A program made the translations under genes and the position numbers. The notes below the pieces were generated by a model, which saw only the letters and a list, made by a program, of their open reading frames with translations, was not told the origin of the DNA and made no database searches. Below are positions 6,925 through 8,038 of a DNA stretch of 8,038 nt, piece by piece; position 1 is the stretch's first letter, and every line of letters begins with the position of its first letter. The DNA comes from an uncultured Butyrivibrio sp. (GTDB lineage Bacteria > Bacillota > Clostridia > Lachnospirales > Lachnospiraceae), in contig CAMVRW010000100.1 in the NCBI GenBank assembly GCA_947169985.1, positions 1-8,038 on the forward strand, given 5' to 3'.

Positions 6925-8014
6925 TAAGCGCTTTCAAATAGTCATCAATTGCATAAGGAATGGAAAGAACTGTTGGTGTGCTGGCTGCTGCAAGAACATC
7001 ATTTGAATCGAGAAGCACAAATGCTCCGTTCTTTACAGCCGGAATGTTTGCAAATCTTCCGTCGGCCTGCATTGCATCTACAAGTGACTCTGTTCCGTAA
7101 GTGATGATGATATCTACGTCAGTCAAAAGATCTGCATTCTCAGCACTTACTGTGATTGAGAAATCCTGATCACTTGTGATAAGGCTCTTTACGCTGTCAG
7201 GTGTTACAAATCCAAGGTCTGAAAGGAAGGCAGCTCTTGGATCATTGCTTGTGTAAATGTAGAAGGTTCCAAGGTCATCCTCTGAAAGCCAGAAGAAAGC
7301 AACTCTCTTGCCTTCGAGCTCGGGATACTGAGAAAGTTTATCAGCAATGAGCTTCTCTGTATCTTCAACCAGTGCTCTGCCCTCTTTCTCCATGCCAAGT
7401 GCAATGGCATCATTTACTGTCTCTTCCTGCCATGTTGTGGACCATGCAATCTCAGGATAAGCAACAACAGGTGCTATCTCTGATAATCTGTCATACTCTT
7501 CCTGACTAAGTCCTGAATAAGCTGCAAGGATCACATCAGGAGCACAATCTGAAATTGCCTCATAATCCCATCCGTCTGTATCATCAAATACATTCGGCTT
7601 TACGCCTGCATCCTCAAAAGCCTTGGCAGTCCATGCAAGAAGTCCATTCTCATCTCTTGGTCCAAAATTGGCCTCTGAAATTCCAACCGGCATAACTCCA
7701 AGAGCAAGAGGTACATCGGGGTTGCCCCACGCAATTGCCACAACATTCTCAGGCTTTGACTCAATAACAGTCTCGCCAAGGCCGTGTGTGATAGTGAGCG
7801 GGAAAACATCCTCAGATGCTGAAATCTCGTCTGTAGAAGCATCCTCTGTTGCCTTACCCTCAGCTGTCTCTGAGTTTACCTCTGTTTCTGAATTTACTTC
7901 TGTCTCTGTATTAACTGAATTTGAGGCAGTCTGTGTCTCATTTGAAGCTCCGCAAGCCACTACTGATAACCCCATAACTGCTGCCATAATTGTAGATAAT
8001 AATTTATTCTTCAT
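6899..8014 (-). CDS. Iron-siderophore ABC transporter substrate-binding lipoprotein
   Basis: This 371-residue extracellular receptor captures an Fe(III)-siderophore or similar metal chelate and delivers it to the permeases. MKNKLLSTIMAAVMGLSVVAC is a lipoprotein signal peptide with lipobox VVAC; Cys21 would be lipidated. Residues 22-70 are an acidic, Ser/Thr/Glu-rich linker with a short repeat. The class III (FecB/FepB/FhuD-type) fold starts near FPLTITHGLGETVI (71-84), followed by KPENVVAIAWGNPDVPLALGV, APDVILAAYSGLS (158-170), IAPVVAYPE (180-188) and a C-terminal lobe ending SIPYAIDDYLKALNDAAEKI. The AYSGLS...IAPVVAYPE pattern resembles iron-siderophore receptors common in Actinobacteria (from memory, not searched). 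AGAGGAG 7 nt upstream supports the start. As first gene of the operon, its promoter would lie beyond the right edge. The exact ligand is unknown. Confidence 0.93.
   Translation of the reverse strand: MKNKLLSTIMAAVMGLSVVACGASNETQTASNSVNTETEVNSETEVNSETAEGKATEDASTDEISASEDVFPLTITHGLGETVIESKPENVVAIAWGNPDVPLALGVMPVGISEANFGPRDENGLLAWTAKAFEDAGVKPNVFDDTDGWDYEAISDCAPDVILAAYSGLSQEEYDRLSEIAPVVAYPEIAWSTTWQEETVNDAIALGMEKEGRALVEDTEKLIADKLSQYPELEGKRVAFFWLSEDDLGTFYIYTSNDPRAAFLSDLGFVTPDSVKSLITSDQDFSITVSAENADLLTDVDIIITYGTESLVDAMQADGRFANIPAVKNGAFVLLDSNDVLAAASTPTVLSIPYAIDDYLKALNDAAEKIQ
7868..7903 (-). repeat. Two tandem 18-nt units encoding TEVNSE in the lipoprotein linker
   Basis: Two adjacent 18-nt units encode TEVNSE twice (residues 38-49). 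They match at 15 of 18 bases, and all three differences are at third codon positions, so the peptide is identical. A partial copy (VNTE) precedes and TA follows. The repeat lies in the flexible spacer between the lipid anchor and the binding domain, where unit number can vary without breaking the frame. Confidence 0.8.
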
Positions 8015-8021
8015 GAATAAG

Positions 8022-8028
8022 CTCCTCT
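8022..8028 (-). promoter_or_regulatory. Ribosome binding site of the binding-lipoprotein gene
   Basis: AGAGGAG on the minus strand is 7 nt before the ATG at 8014. It is the strongest and best spaced site in the operon, fitting the first and most abundantly needed cistron. Only 10 further bases are in the window, so no promoter or Fur box can be assessed. Confidence 0.8.
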
Positions 8029-8038
8029 CTTGTTAGCA

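Noticed and set aside
7623..8036. Plus-strand open frame of 137 codons at the right edge
   Set aside because: It is antisense to the signal peptide, linker and first lobe of the binding lipoprotein. Its repeated SEFTSVSEFTSV stretch is simply the complement of the linker repeat.
1..8038. CRISPR arrays, tRNA or rRNA genes, insertion sequences, attachment sites
   Set aside because: No regularly spaced repeats, cloverleaf-like segments, transposase or integrase motifs, or terminal inverted repeats were seen. The DNA is almost fully accounted for by six genes.

Overview
The window looks like a chromosomal segment of a low-to-mid GC Firmicute, most likely a Clostridia/Lachnospiraceae-type gut or rumen anaerobe. 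The reasons are the AGGAGG-type ribosome sites, a lipoprotein-anchored binding protein with an acidic Ser/Thr/Glu linker, and the combination of genes. This is inference from style and protein families; no marker gene is present. All six genes are on the minus strand, so transcription runs from the right edge to the left.

Right half (about 4074-8014): a complete, tightly packed importer operon of the iron-siderophore/FecBCDE class. Its order is binding lipoprotein, two FecCD-type permeases, then the ATPase. The cistrons overlap by 26, 4 and 1 nucleotides, so translation is probably coupled. The lipoprotein would capture an Fe(III)-siderophore outside the membrane, the two permeases would form the channel, and the ATPase dimer would drive import. 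The start of the operon lies at the right edge, so its promoter and any Fur-type operator are outside the window.

Middle (1798-3978): a compact 726-residue family 78 glycoside hydrolase (alpha-L-rhamnosidase-like) with no signal peptide. It sits 95 nt behind the ATPase gene with no terminator visible between them. Its CpG content by hand count is higher than in the flanking genes. A short, well-started upstream frame overlaps its start codon.

Left (67-1710): a transporter of the dicarboxylate/amino acid:cation symporter (DAACS, GltP/GltPh fold) family with about 135 extra N-terminal residues. These resemble a degenerate histidine-kinase-type (RsbW-like) ATPase domain. The transport core keeps the cation-site motifs but has lost the residues that bind the amino group and acidic side chain in characterised homologues. 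A strong hairpin terminator closes the cluster at the left edge.

The three units have no obvious shared pathway, and the neighbourhood does not amount to a recognisable new multi-gene system. The most unusual object is the fused symporter.
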